The position numbers were made by a program, and so were the translations under genes. A stretch of DNA of 30,644 nt from JAFAGX01 sp035623255 (lineage in GTDB: Bacteria; Acidobacteriota; Terriglobia; Terriglobales; Acidobacteriaceae). Of this stretch, positions 22,703 to 30,644 are shown in pieces; the stretch's first letter is position 1, and each line of letters opens with the position of its first letter. The notes under the pieces were generated by a model, which saw only the letters and a list, made by a program, of their open reading frames with translations, had not been told where the DNA came from and made no database searches. The stretch is from contig DASPTU010000089.1 of assembly GCA_035623255.1 (NCBI GenBank), forward strand, positions 1 to 30,644. The letters run 5' to 3'.

Positions 22703-23143
22703 ATCCGGGTGGATTGCAGGACCATTACTAGTCACGGTATTTCAGTGGGCCATTGTGGTTCCGCTCTCTGGCCGAACGCTCGTGACGTATTCTACTGCCG
22801 TCGCAAGCACTTCACACCTCCAACATGTAGGAAGCCGTCGCCATTCGTGTTGTCCCCAAGTCACAGGACGAACCGTCATCTTTGTCCCGACCGGTGCCCC
22901 GCCTTGTGGTGACCAGCATCGGTGTTGCTTTTCTTCAGCGCCCGACGTGCCGCCGGGATTACTCGTTAACTCGACCAATTCCCGAGTCAGCGGCTACATA
23001 CATCCGGTTGCCGCCATATTCGATATGGTCGCACCCTGCAACCTATCCTCGCCCGCACGCTCTCCCGACGACGTTTTGCGCCGCGCCTCGAGCACGGTCC
23101 TTCGGATCTAATTCTCCTGCCCGACAAGCTGACGTGCAATCTG
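22703..23143. other. Gene-free stretch, no supported coding sequence
   Basis: About 440 bases in which I can support no gene. Open frames exist on both strands, the longest running 22632-23111 on plus, but their translations are rich in Cys, Pro, Arg and Ser, lack any family resemblance, overlap each other and have no ribosome-binding sites. No tRNA, RNase P, tmRNA, SRP or 6S signature was recognised. It may be a long leader of the Cys-rich gene, an uncharacterised RNA, or decayed coding sequence. Confidence 0.4.
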
Positions 23144-23160
23144 GATCGCGATTCGCGATC
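23144..23160. promoter_or_regulatory. 17-bp perfect palindrome upstream of the Cys-rich gene
   Basis: GATCGCGA (23144-23151) and TCGCGATC (23153-23160) are perfect 8-base arms around one central T. It lies 31 bases before the ATG. A weak -10 (CATATT, 23165-23170) and weak -35 (TGGATC, 23142-23147) with 17-base spacing would bracket it, placing the palindrome between the promoter boxes as for MerR-type or repressor operators. The binding protein is unknown. Confidence 0.4.
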
Positions 23161-23191
23161 GTTTCATATTTTGCAAAAAAGGAGATCCGTC

Positions 23192-23626
23192 ATGAAATTC
23201 AAATTAATGACTCTTGTTTTGTGTGTTTCCATCATCTCGTTCGCTCAAACCGCTAGCCAAGGCAAATCCGACTCATCCAAACCGCAAGCACCAACAGCAG
23301 GGCAAGCCGAGGCAAGTGTCGGGTGTCCCTGCTGCAAGCACATGGCGGACGCTAAGGATGCAAAGCCGTGCTGTCATTCAGAGACTGCAGGTAAAGACGG
23401 TAAGGATGGGACAGGCTGCTGCAAAGGCAAAGATGCGATGTCCTGCATGAGACATGACGTTACCAAAGCGGCCGAGGTTGAGTGCGGCAGTTGCTGTGCA
23501 TCAGGCGATCAAAAAGCCTGTTGCTCGAAATCAAAAGATTCCGACCAAGGCGCAATGGCTTGCTGTGGCGGCGCAACCGGTGACCACTGCGGGATGCAGC
23601 ACCACCACGACGACACAGGCAAGTAG
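23192..23626 (+). CDS. Exported Cys/His-rich protein, possible metal binder
   Basis: A 144-residue protein not assignable to a family I know. The signal peptide is MKFKLMTLVLCVSIISFAQ. The mature part has 16 cysteines, most in pairs: CPCC near 45-48, then several CC pairs, CGSCC and a final C. The closing segment HCGMQHHHDD adds four histidines. The rest is rich in K, D, S, G and A. Paired Cys with a His tail suggests binding of soft metals such as copper, zinc or cadmium, or disulfide-rich packing outside the cytoplasm; both are inference. The ATG is chosen over an upstream TTG because AAGGAG lies seven bases before it and the signal peptide starts there. A palindrome sits 31 bases upstream. 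Confidence 0.8.
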   Translation: MKFKLMTLVLCVSIISFAQTASQGKSDSSKPQAPTAGQAEASVGCPCCKHMADAKDAKPCCHSETAGKDGKDGTGCCKGKDAMSCMRHDVTKAAEVECGSCCASGDQKACCSKSKDSDQGAMACCGGATGDHCGMQHHHDDTGK

Positions 23627-23642
23627 AAGTTTTGAAAAAGGA

Positions 23643-23672
23643 ATAGGCGCCAGCCACCACGCTGGCGCCTAT
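23643..23672 (-). terminator. Rho-independent terminator of gltX
   Basis: A perfect 12-bp stem (23643-23654 with 23661-23672) around a 6-base loop, rich in G and C. Reading on the minus strand, it is followed by TTCCTTTTTC. It lies 16 bases after the gltX stop. The plus side has no T-run but the hairpin may still help end the Cys-rich gene transcript, which stops 17 bases before it. Confidence 0.85.
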
Positions 23673-23688
23673 CCCGCAAGCCTGTGGA

Positions 23689-25260
23689 CTATTGCGTGTT
23701 ATAAGCCTTACAGAATTCTTCTACCCGTTCACGGATGTTCAAAACATGATGTGGCAGGGTCAGGCGGCTGCCCTCTTCGACAATCGGAACCAGCCGGTCG
23801 AAGTCCGGCCCTGAGTGGGATCCGGTAATGGCGATGCGGATCGGATGAAACAGTTCTTTGCCCTTCGCTCCAGTTTCCGCTTTCACCTCATTCACAATTT
23901 TCTTGAATTGCTCCGCGGTCATTTGCCCGGCCTTTCCAAACTCGTCTTCCAGAATTTTCGTGAAGAATCTGGTTAACACGTCCTTCGTTTGCGGCCAGCT
24001 CAGTACTTCAGCGTTATCCTGCGAAGCCAGAGCAGTTTTCGCGTCATAATTGAAGATTGGCGCCGCCCGCTCCGGCAATTGTTCCAGCCGGTCGACATAC
24101 GGCACGAAAAGCTGGGTGACCTTGGCCAGCCAGTCGACGAGTTCTTCCGGCGGAACCCAGACCGCCGTCCGCTCCCCAGAATTGATAGTGTAATTGCGCC
24201 CCATCTCTTCCGTCATTTCCCTGCCGTAATAAGCCAACGCGAGCCGGTTGATCCTCTCCGGCGAAGCCTGCTTGATATATTGCCGGTTCAGCCAGTACAG
24301 CTTTTCCATGTCGAACACGGCCGCTGACGGAGTCACGCGCTCGAGCGAAAACTCCTTCACCAGTTCCTGCGGGCTGAAGATTTCCCTTGTTCCTCCGCTT
24401 GGCGCCCATCCCAGCAACGCCAGGTAATTTGTCAGCGCCTCTGGCAGCACGCCCATGTCACGAAAGTTTGCAATCGAGGTTGCTCCATGCCGCTTCGAAA
24501 GCCGTTCCCGATCGCTTCCCAGAATCGTAGAAAGATGGGCAAATTCCGGCAGGGGCCAGCCCAGAGCTTCGTACAGGGCCACTTGCTTGGGCGTATTCGA
24601 AAGGTGATCATCGCCTCGAATCACGTGCGTGATCTTCATCAGTGCGTCATCAATCACTACCACGTAGTTGTAGACTGGCATTCCGTTGGATCGCAAAATG
24701 ATGGGGTCGCTCACGACTTCATTCGAAAATTCCACGTTTCCGTGCACAATGTCGTGGAAGCGAATGGGGTGCTCCGGTATTTTCAACCGAATCGCGCACG
24801 CTTCGCCCGCTGCCCGGCGACTTTTCGCGGCGTCAACGTCAATGTTGCGGCATTTTCCCGAGTAGATCGGTTGAGCGCCCTCGGCGAGCGCCCTCTCCCG
24901 CTCTTTTTGCAGATCGTCTTCGCTGCAGAAGCAAAGATATGCTTTGCCTTCATTCACCAGCCGTTCGGCATGTTCGCGATAGATTTCCAGCCGATCAGAC
25001 TGCCTGTAGGGAGCATACGGTCCGCCGACATCAGGTCCCTCATCCCAGTCCAGGCCCAGCCATTTCAGATCGCCAATGAGTTGATCTTCAAATCGTGCTT
25101 CACTTCGCTCCAGGTCGGTATCTTCGATGCGCAGCACCATCGTCCCGCGTTTCTGTCGCGCAAAAAGCCAGTTGAACAGAGCTGTGCGCGCGTTTCCGAC
25201 GTGCAGATGACCGGTTGGAGATGGTGCGAAACGCACGCGAACCGGAGAGCTTGTGCTCAC
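23689..25260 (-). CDS. gltX: Glutamyl-tRNA synthetase
   Basis: Charges tRNA-Glu (and possibly tRNA-Gln, if Gat amidotransferase is used). The 523-residue class I synthetase has the HIGH motif as HVGN (20-23) within FAPSPTGHLHVGNARTA, and the KMSKS motif as RLSKR (253-257). Cysteines C110, C112 and C137 match the zinc-site region of GltX, where LCFCSEDDL and SGKCR are seen. The start is GTG at 25260; there is no strong ribosome-binding site and no closer alternative. It ends with a strong terminator. The APC transporter lies 57 bases upstream on the same strand. Confidence 0.96.
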   Translation of the reverse strand: MSTSSPVRVRFAPSPTGHLHVGNARTALFNWLFARQKRGTMVLRIEDTDLERSEARFEDQLIGDLKWLGLDWDEGPDVGGPYAPYRQSDRLEIYREHAERLVNEGKAYLCFCSEDDLQKERERALAEGAQPIYSGKCRNIDVDAAKSRRAAGEACAIRLKIPEHPIRFHDIVHGNVEFSNEVVSDPIILRSNGMPVYNYVVVIDDALMKITHVIRGDDHLSNTPKQVALYEALGWPLPEFAHLSTILGSDRERLSKRHGATSIANFRDMGVLPEALTNYLALLGWAPSGGTREIFSPQELVKEFSLERVTPSAAVFDMEKLYWLNRQYIKQASPERINRLALAYYGREMTEEMGRNYTINSGERTAVWVPPEELVDWLAKVTQLFVPYVDRLEQLPERAAPIFNYDAKTALASQDNAEVLSWPQTKDVLTRFFTKILEDEFGKAGQMTAEQFKKIVNEVKAETGAKGKELFHPIRIAITGSHSGPDFDRLVPIVEEGSRLTLPHHVLNIRERVEEFCKAYNTQ

Positions 25261-25317
25261 AGGTTTGATCTTAGCAGAGCGCTGGCGAGCACGAAGGCGA
25301 CGGCCAACTGAACTGCA

Positions 25318-27558
25318 CTAGCTCGGCGGAGGATCCTCATGCATCTCATCCAGGAGCTTTGCCAGTAGCGCAGCCCGTTCAGGACTATTCAGCTCCCGCC
25401 GCAATTCCTCGAGTGCCAACGCGACTATATGGTAGTGATGAGCTCCCGCGTATTTTGGGTCTGACGTGATATCGAGCCACACCTTGTGCATCAACTCAAG
25501 GTCCTCTGGACGCAGCCGCGGCGTGTGTGGCCCCAACGGATACTCGTGAACACTGCCGGTGGGAGCGTGGATCTCCAGTGCCAGCCGCGGACGCGGCTCA
25601 GGCAAACGCTCCCAGGCGTCGCCCGTCAGCTTTGCCTGCTCATCGGTGCTGAGCTTGTTGGAGCGGCCGCACACGATGCGACTGGAATCCAACCGTTGTG
25701 CGGTGACCACGATCGACTCAAAAACATCGGTCGCCGGCACTACCAGTAATGAAACCGGCTTGCCTTCTTTTTCGGCCACCGCTACTGCCGCCGTAAACAG
25801 CTCCTGCTCGTAATGGTCAAAAACCTGGGTCGCATCCAGCACAGCACTGCCACTGAAGGAGTGCTCCCGATGATAAAGCCGCGAGGTCATGACGACCACA
25901 TCTTGCCGGAGCGTATCGGTGCCGCGTAGAACATCCCGCAAGTAATAAAGATTACGTGGATCGCGAACAGCCACCAGAATGTTTCCAGGACGCACACCCA
26001 GCGCGCCGCTCCCCAGCTCTTGATTCCCGTAAATGCGGAACTGATCGAGGTTCTCGGGCTTGCCATGACGTTCCCTGGCAACCCGATGTTCCGAGTAAGT
26101 AAAAATGGCAAAGAAAGCAAGACTGAACGTCACTCCCGCTATTGTCGCCTCAGATTTGGTGAACAGGTTGACGATCGCCGTCATCAACAATATGGCCGAA
26201 ATGATGAGTAGACCGACTGGAATCTCGCGTCCCGCCACGTGAAGGTTCCCAGGCACCTTCCACTCTCGATTCTCCGGTTCGGTGTAACGCAGGACCAAAA
26301 CCGCCAGCGACTTCAGGGCAAAACTCCAGATGACGCCGAAGGCATACAGCGCGGCCAGCACATAAACGTTCCCCAGACTGGCGAGAATCGTTAATAACTG
26401 CATGGCGACGATCAGATTGATGATGCGATAGCTTGTGCCGTATTTCGTGTGAGGTTTTTGAAACCAGCCGGTGAGCACGCCATCCTCGGCGACTCGGTTC
26501 AGAACTCCGTTGGCTCCCACGATCGAGGTATTTTGCGCGCCCGCCAGAATCAGCACTCCCACAATGACGACGAAAGCATGAAAGATGAGCTTCAGCGTCA
26601 TGGGGCCGACCAGGTACATGGTGATGCCGCCTATCAGATTGGCAAAATAATTCGGCCGAACGCTGTTCGGAACAATCATCACCGCAAAGAACGACACCAA
26701 CGAGGTAAACATCAGGCTGTAAACAAAAATCACCAGCCCGGTTTTCTCCAGATTCTTGAGCTTGGGGTGCTCGATCTCGCGATTGACCTGGGCCAGCGTT
26801 TCCTCGCCGCTCATGGCCAGCACAGAATGGCCAAAGCCCACAAACATAATGATCCACGTAATGTGCGCGAGTGGCGTCCCGTAAAGCCAACCCAAGGATT
26901 CCTTGTTCAGCTTCATGACCCCCGGATGGAAAGGATTGGGAGGGATCTGGATAGGAACGCGAAAAACCGTGATGGTACACCACCCGATCAAAATGACCAC
27001 CATGACCGTAGTGATCGCCATGATCTGCAGCGCCTTTTCGCTTGATTCGTGGATGCCCTGTACGTTCTTCCACCAGAAGTACAAGACGATCACAACCGCA
27101 AAAACCGCAGCAAAATGGTCCTCTGAGAAGGTCATTGGGTGATGCAAATAGCTGCCGATGTCTTCGATGAAGCCTGCCAGGTATTGCCCGGCTGAAACCG
27201 CGCTGATCGGGCCCGTCAGCACGTAATCAAACAGCAGCGCCGAAACTGAGAACTTGGCAAGCGTGCCCCCCATGGCCTCTTTGACTACACGGTAGACCCC
27301 ACCGCGGACGAACATGCTGCTGGACTCGATATAGAGTGCCCGCACCGCATAGCTGAACAGCATGACGGCCAGAATGAACCAGGGAGCGCTTCTGCCAATG
27401 ACCTTCTCCGCGTCGCCGCCCGCGTAATAAGCGGACGAAGCGAGATCAGAAAGTACGATCGCCGCTGCTCGCCAGAAAGAAATAAAGGTGAGCATCACCG
27501 TCGTCGCGACAAACACCTTCGCCGCCGGACGACGCACGTTTTGTAGGGATGAGGACAA
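25318..27558 (-). CDS. APC-family permease with long soluble C-terminal domain
   Basis: A 746-residue inner-membrane protein. Residues about 10-490 hold about 12 membrane segments of the amino acid-polyamine-organocation superfamily, including VLSDLASSAYYAGGDAEKVIG near 35-55 and AMSGEETLAQVNREIEHPK near 248-266. The latter contains the GEE/NREIE loop typical of the group. Residues about 515-650 form a soluble alpha/beta region resembling a universal-stress-protein domain (GNILVAVRDPRNLYYLRDVL, then VSLLVVPATDVFESIVVTAQRLDSSRIVCGRS). The C-terminal 90 residues are helical and charged. The substrate is unknown. It is probably an independent unit; a 12-bp palindrome lies about 50 bases before the ATG. 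Confidence 0.88.
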   Translation of the reverse strand: MSSSLQNVRRPAAKVFVATTVMLTFISFWRAAAIVLSDLASSAYYAGGDAEKVIGRSAPWFILAVMLFSYAVRALYIESSSMFVRGGVYRVVKEAMGGTLAKFSVSALLFDYVLTGPISAVSAGQYLAGFIEDIGSYLHHPMTFSEDHFAAVFAVVIVLYFWWKNVQGIHESSEKALQIMAITTVMVVILIGWCTITVFRVPIQIPPNPFHPGVMKLNKESLGWLYGTPLAHITWIIMFVGFGHSVLAMSGEETLAQVNREIEHPKLKNLEKTGLVIFVYSLMFTSLVSFFAVMIVPNSVRPNYFANLIGGITMYLVGPMTLKLIFHAFVVIVGVLILAGAQNTSIVGANGVLNRVAEDGVLTGWFQKPHTKYGTSYRIINLIVAMQLLTILASLGNVYVLAALYAFGVIWSFALKSLAVLVLRYTEPENREWKVPGNLHVAGREIPVGLLIISAILLMTAIVNLFTKSEATIAGVTFSLAFFAIFTYSEHRVARERHGKPENLDQFRIYGNQELGSGALGVRPGNILVAVRDPRNLYYLRDVLRGTDTLRQDVVVMTSRLYHREHSFSGSAVLDATQVFDHYEQELFTAAVAVAEKEGKPVSLLVVPATDVFESIVVTAQRLDSSRIVCGRSNKLSTDEQAKLTGDAWERLPEPRPRLALEIHAPTGSVHEYPLGPHTPRLRPEDLELMHKVWLDITSDPKYAGAHHYHIVALALEELRRELNSPERAALLAKLLDEMHEDPPPS

Positions 27559-27606
27559 GGGACTCAGCTGAATCGGCGTAAAGTTATGAATCTAGCATAT
27601 TCGGGC

Positions 27607-27618
27607 GGACAGCTGTCC
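27607..27618. promoter_or_regulatory. 12-bp perfect palindrome upstream of the APC permease
   Basis: GGACAGCTGTCC is a perfect palindrome, 49-60 bases before the permease ATG on the minus strand. Its place in the short region between the RDD gene and the permease fits an operator, but a 12-bp palindrome can occur by chance and no promoter boxes are clear. Confidence 0.25.
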
Positions 27619-27690
27619 TGGGAACGTCGCGGTCGCCTCGATTGCTTTGGTCAGTGGGTGCCGGCTTGGGCCGGAAGGCGTATGCCTTTT

Positions 27691-28920
27691 TCACAGGCTG
27701 GTGCGGATCTCAGGTGCCATGTACGTGCGCGTGATCCGGTCATGCCAGCACAGTTGGTCCTCGTCAAAAAAACACCATGCGTAGCCCAGCGCCAGCGATA
27801 ATGCGGACAGCGCGGAAGCTAGGACCCGCCATCGCCTCAGTCGCTGCGGAGCTGGCCGGCCGTCAAACCGGCTCAACCGAAGCCCGGCCAACTTCAACCC
27901 GGGGCTGGTCCCGGCATACACCAACAGAAGATACTGATAGCCAATCCAGAAGCATACACTGACGGCACCGAATGCAGAGATTGCGTGACGCACCGAGATC
28001 GAGCTTGAAGTGAGCTTAAAGAAGATGTACGCGAACACTGCGCCCGCCACGAGCACAAGCAGGCCATCGGTAATCGACGCCAGCAACCGCTTCGACATCG
28101 CCGCTCCTTGCAAGGGCAAGTCCAGTCCTGGCCGCCGTTCCTCCACCTGCTCCTCGGGCGGTTCAATGAGAATTCCCCCTAGGGCCGGCGGGGGTGGCAG
28201 AATTTCCGGCGCTTCCACGATCCTCGGCTGATCGAAGACCGGTTCGGCCAACTCATCTCGCGGCGGAGCTTGAGCCGGCAGATAAGGAAACTCCAGGAGG
28301 TTTCCGCCAGTCTCTACCGCTGGCTCCGGGCAAATCGCAAGGGGCCCCGGGCCCTCTTCTGTCTGCAAGCCTTCCTCTATCGCCCGATCCTGCGCCGCTG
28401 GAGCTGCCGGTTGCGGAGTAACGACACTTTCCGGTTGAACCGGTGCCGCCCTGCTGCTCCATGAGGATTCTGAACCTTCGAACTTTAGTTGCAACGACGG
28501 ATAGCGTGGGGCTCGAGGCCGCTTCCGCGCACGGTACTGGCTCAGTTTCGCCTGTAGCTCCTCCCGCCATGCGTCGGGGGCTTCGCCCGGCGGCTGCCCA
28601 CGACGTGCATCGTCCTGCTGTGTCTCCACCATCCCGACATCGGATTCAGCCTGCGGCGAAGTGTCACTGGGCTGCGGCGCGGGCAGCACATCTTCTGAGG
28701 GTTCGCTCACTACAAACTTGGAACGCCCGGACTTTTCCTCCAGGCTGGCAGCAAACTGCTGTTCGCTGGCATCGTACGCCTCAGGATCAACCAAAGTCGG
28801 CGGTGGATTGGAATCTTTCCCGAGATTTCGCTCGACTTCAAACCGTGGCTTCATGTGACCCATTTCATTCGAGCGTCGCATAGAGCAAGAAGCGTCTCTT
28901 TCCACCCGGGCCAGTGCCAT
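27691..28920 (-). CDS. RDD-family membrane protein with long disordered N-terminus
   Basis: A 409-residue protein. The first ~260 residues are rich in P, E, A, Q and S with no fold apparent. The C-terminal ~140 residues are an RDD domain: SKRLLASITDGLLVLVAG (the R and first D), two further hydrophobic segments, GTSPGLKLAGLRLSRFDGR, and finally QLCWHDRITRTY. RDD proteins are small integral membrane proteins; some act as transporters, but the role here is unknown. The outermost ATG at 28920 leaves only 27 bases to lptD on the other strand. An internal ATG at 28854 (MKPRFEVERN) is a plausible true start. No ribosome-binding site is decisive for either. Confidence 0.82.
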   Translation of the reverse strand: MALARVERDASCSMRRSNEMGHMKPRFEVERNLGKDSNPPPTLVDPEAYDASEQQFAASLEEKSGRSKFVVSEPSEDVLPAPQPSDTSPQAESDVGMVETQQDDARRGQPPGEAPDAWREELQAKLSQYRARKRPRAPRYPSLQLKFEGSESSWSSRAAPVQPESVVTPQPAAPAAQDRAIEEGLQTEEGPGPLAICPEPAVETGGNLLEFPYLPAQAPPRDELAEPVFDQPRIVEAPEILPPPPALGGILIEPPEEQVEERRPGLDLPLQGAAMSKRLLASITDGLLVLVAGAVFAYIFFKLTSSSISVRHAISAFGAVSVCFWIGYQYLLLVYAGTSPGLKLAGLRLSRFDGRPAPQRLRRWRVLASALSALSLALGYAWCFFDEDQLCWHDRITRTYMAPEIRTSL

Positions 28921-28947
28921 GCTAACTTCACCCTACCCGGGCTTCAG

Positions 28948-30644
28948 ATGCGCGTTCGGGAAATTCTTGCGCTTGCGATGAGCTCCCGCACACGATTTCT
29001 TATCACGGTGGTTGTCGCCTGTCATCTGTTAGCCGCACATACCTTAGTTACCAGCCAGTTGCTCGCTTCCAGTTCTCCAACGCAAACGGAACCGCAACTG
29101 CCCCAAATACCCTCGGCCATCAAGAACGAAGACTTCACGGCCAGCGCGCTCACCCAGGAGATGCAAGGCTCGCTCTTCAAATTGCACGGCAATGCGGAAA
29201 TTCAGTACGGAACCTACGTCTTGCACGCCGACGACATCACCTACAACTCCGATACCGGCGAGGCAACAGCTGACGGGCATGTCATGCTTGACGGCGGTCC
29301 CAGTGATGAGCACGTCGAGGCCGGTCACGCTACTTACAACCTGAAGACGGAAAGCGGGCGTTTTGAACATGTCGCTGGCAGCATCGGCGCGGGGAAACGT
29401 GGAAATCGTCTTGTACTGACTTCCTCCAATCCGTTTTTCTTCTCCGGAAAGGTCCTGGAAAAGACCGGCCCCGATCATTACAAGGTTTACGACGGCACCG
29501 TCACAACCTGCGAGTTGCCGCATCCCAAATGGCAGTTCAGTGCCCGGAAAGTAGTGGTCGAGGTCGGCGGCACGGCCAAGATCTATCACACCAGCTTCGG
29601 TCTGAGGGGAATCCCGGTTCTGTATCTCCCTTTTGCCACCCTCCCTGCTGAACGTCTCCCCCGCCAAACGGGTTTTCTCATTCCCAACATCGGAACATCC
29701 TCAATCAAGGGCGAGATCCTCGGCGAATCTCTGTTTTGGGCGATCAATCGCAGCATGGACGCACACTTTGGCGCCGAGTACTTTTCCAAACGCGGCTGGG
29801 CGCCGCAAGGTGAATTCCGCGCCCGGCCCAGCGACAAATCATTCGCCGACCTCACATACTTCAGCGTCCTCGATCGCGGGTATGGCAACCCTCACGTAAA
29901 TCAGGGCGGCGAGGAGGTTCGCTTCGTCGCCGAAGACGAATTCGGCCACAACTTTCGCGGCGTTGCTGATGTCGACTATCTCAGTTCTTTCGTGTTTCGC
30001 CTCGCCTTCAGTGAGGTCTTTACCCAGGCAATCAACTCGGAAGTCAGGTCTGAAGCCTTCTTGTCCAACCTAAGCGACGGCTACTTCTACAACCTGGAGA
30101 TGAAGCGCTATCAGGACTTCGAAAGCACGACCCCCGGCGATGTAATTAGCATTCTGCACGCCCCCGGGGTTGAACTTGGCAACGTCGATCACCAGATCTG
30201 GCATTCTCCGTTTTACTGGTCTTACGACACATCGCTCGAGGGACTCTCTCGCAGCGAGCCTGGTTTCAGCACCGCGCCTTTGCTGGCCCGGCTGGACCTG
30301 TACCCCACCTTATCTCTGCCTCTGCGTTTTGCCGGATGGTCATTCCGGCCGCGATTTTCCCTGCGGGATACCGCCTACACCCAGCAACTTCTCCCTTCCT
30401 CGGGTGGAACCCGTTCCGTTTCCTCGCAGGCCATCGACCGCGAGGCCCTCGAAGCTTCCGTGGAGGTCCGGCCTCCCGCTCTCGATCGCGTTTTCAACCG
30501 GGAGTTTCTCGGACGTAAGTGGAAGCATGTAGTTGAGCCGCGCATCACCTACAACTACGTCACCGGAATCGGCAACTTTGCGAAAATCATTCACTTCGAC
30601 GCCCGCGACATTCTCACCGACACAAACGAAGTGGAATATTCGCT
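28948..30644 (+). CDS. lptD: LPS-assembly protein LptD, 3' part beyond the window
   Basis: The reading frame is open from here to the window end (565 codons) without a stop, so the gene is truncated only by the window. LptD is the outer-membrane barrel that inserts lipopolysaccharide. An N-terminal signal region (RFLITVVVACHLLAAHTLV) is followed by an OstA/LptA-like domain at about 55-140 (MQGSLFKLHGNAEIQYGTYVLHADDITYNSDTGEATADG is the typical repeat pattern). The TVTTCELPHPKWQFSA segment, GTAKIYHTSFGLRGIPVLYLPF and RQTGFLIPNIGTS follow, all typical of LptD. The barrel region then begins. The alternative ATG at 28978 starts closer to the signal peptide and would leave more room for divergent promoters. 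It shows that the organism has a lipopolysaccharide-bearing outer membrane. Confidence 0.92.
   Translation, partial: MRVREILALAMSSRTRFLITVVVACHLLAAHTLVTSQLLASSSPTQTEPQLPQIPSAIKNEDFTASALTQEMQGSLFKLHGNAEIQYGTYVLHADDITYNSDTGEATADGHVMLDGGPSDEHVEAGHATYNLKTESGRFEHVAGSIGAGKRGNRLVLTSSNPFFFSGKVLEKTGPDHYKVYDGTVTTCELPHPKWQFSARKVVVEVGGTAKIYHTSFGLRGIPVLYLPFATLPAERLPRQTGFLIPNIGTSSIKGEILGESLFWAINRSMDAHFGAEYFSKRGWAPQGEFRARPSDKSFADLTYFSVLDRGYGNPHVNQGGEEVRFVAEDEFGHNFRGVADVDYLSSFVFRLAFSEVFTQAINSEVRSEAFLSNLSDGYFYNLEMKRYQDFESTTPGDVISILHAPGVELGNVDHQIWHSPFYWSYDTSLEGLSRSEPGFSTAPLLARLDLYPTLSLPLRFAGWSFRPRFSLRDTAYTQQLLPSSGGTRSVSSQAIDREALEASVEVRPPALDRVFNREFLGRKWKHVVEPRITYNYVTGIGNFAKIIHFDARDILTDTNEVEYS

Noticed and set aside
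22632..23111. 159-codon plus frame and a 78-codon minus frame (22742-22978) in the gene-free stretch
   Set aside because: No ribosome-binding sites, mutual overlap, Cys/Pro/Arg/Ser-rich low-plausibility translations; treated as non-coding.
24487..25311. 274-codon open frame on the plus strand
   Set aside because: Antisense to gltX, which is unambiguous.
26150..27073. 307-codon open frame on the minus strand
   Set aside because: Same strand but another frame within the APC permease; no initiation site, no family resemblance.
27675..27691. Short hairpin AAGGC/GCCTT followed by five Ts on the plus strand
   Set aside because: There is no plus-strand gene ending here; on the minus strand, where it would serve the RDD gene, no T-run follows.

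Overview
The window looks like chromosomal DNA of a Gram-negative soil bacterium, most likely an acidobacterium of the Koribacter/Terriglobales kind. The reasons are an LptD outer-membrane protein, moderately high GC, many GTG/TTG starts, a receiver-DUF4388 response regulator, an exported carboxypeptidase-regulatory/TPR protein and a large RDD protein with a disordered head. This placement is inference from gene content; there is no rRNA in the window. No tRNA, insertion sequence, prophage or CRISPR array was seen.

Region 1 (26-6321, plus strand) is the most interesting part. After rplS and its terminator comes a compact operon: a FadR-type GntR regulator with a FadR-like operator at its own start site, three genes for a thiamine-pyrophosphate/iron-sulfur 2-oxoacid:ferredoxin oxidoreductase (fused gamma-delta, alpha, beta), and an OxlT-type transporter. 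The alpha chain carries the Arg, Arg, Asp and Phe set that separates oxalate oxidoreductase from pyruvate enzymes, and the transporter keeps the oxalate-binding Arg and Lys of OxlT. Together they read as a self-contained system that takes up oxalate and oxidises it to CO2, passing electrons to ferredoxin.

Region 2 (6364-14403) is molybdenum-centred. It holds a two-subunit molybdenum hydroxylase (IorA/IorB type, Tat-exported large subunit), a DUF6580-like membrane protein, a VTT/DedA-like membrane protein, and cofactor genes mog, moaC and moeA. A receiver-DUF4388 response regulator sits inside the moaC-mog operon. A secreted protein with two ABM-like halves lies between moaC and moeA.

Region 3 (14460-21587, minus strand) holds a divergent PilT-like ATPase that has lost a key His, an exported TPR protein with a UUCG terminator, the queuosine-precursor genes queD-queE-queC, ridA, and a bifunctional-type rel (ppGpp synthetase/hydrolase).

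Region 4 (21718-30644) has a TIGR01777 epimerase-like gene whose stop overlaps a perfect CRP-type palindrome. A stretch of about 550 bases without a convincing gene follows. Next come a 17-bp palindrome and a secreted Cys/His-rich protein, then gltX with a strong terminator, an APC transporter with a long soluble C-terminal region, an RDD membrane protein, and divergently the start of lptD, which runs off the window.
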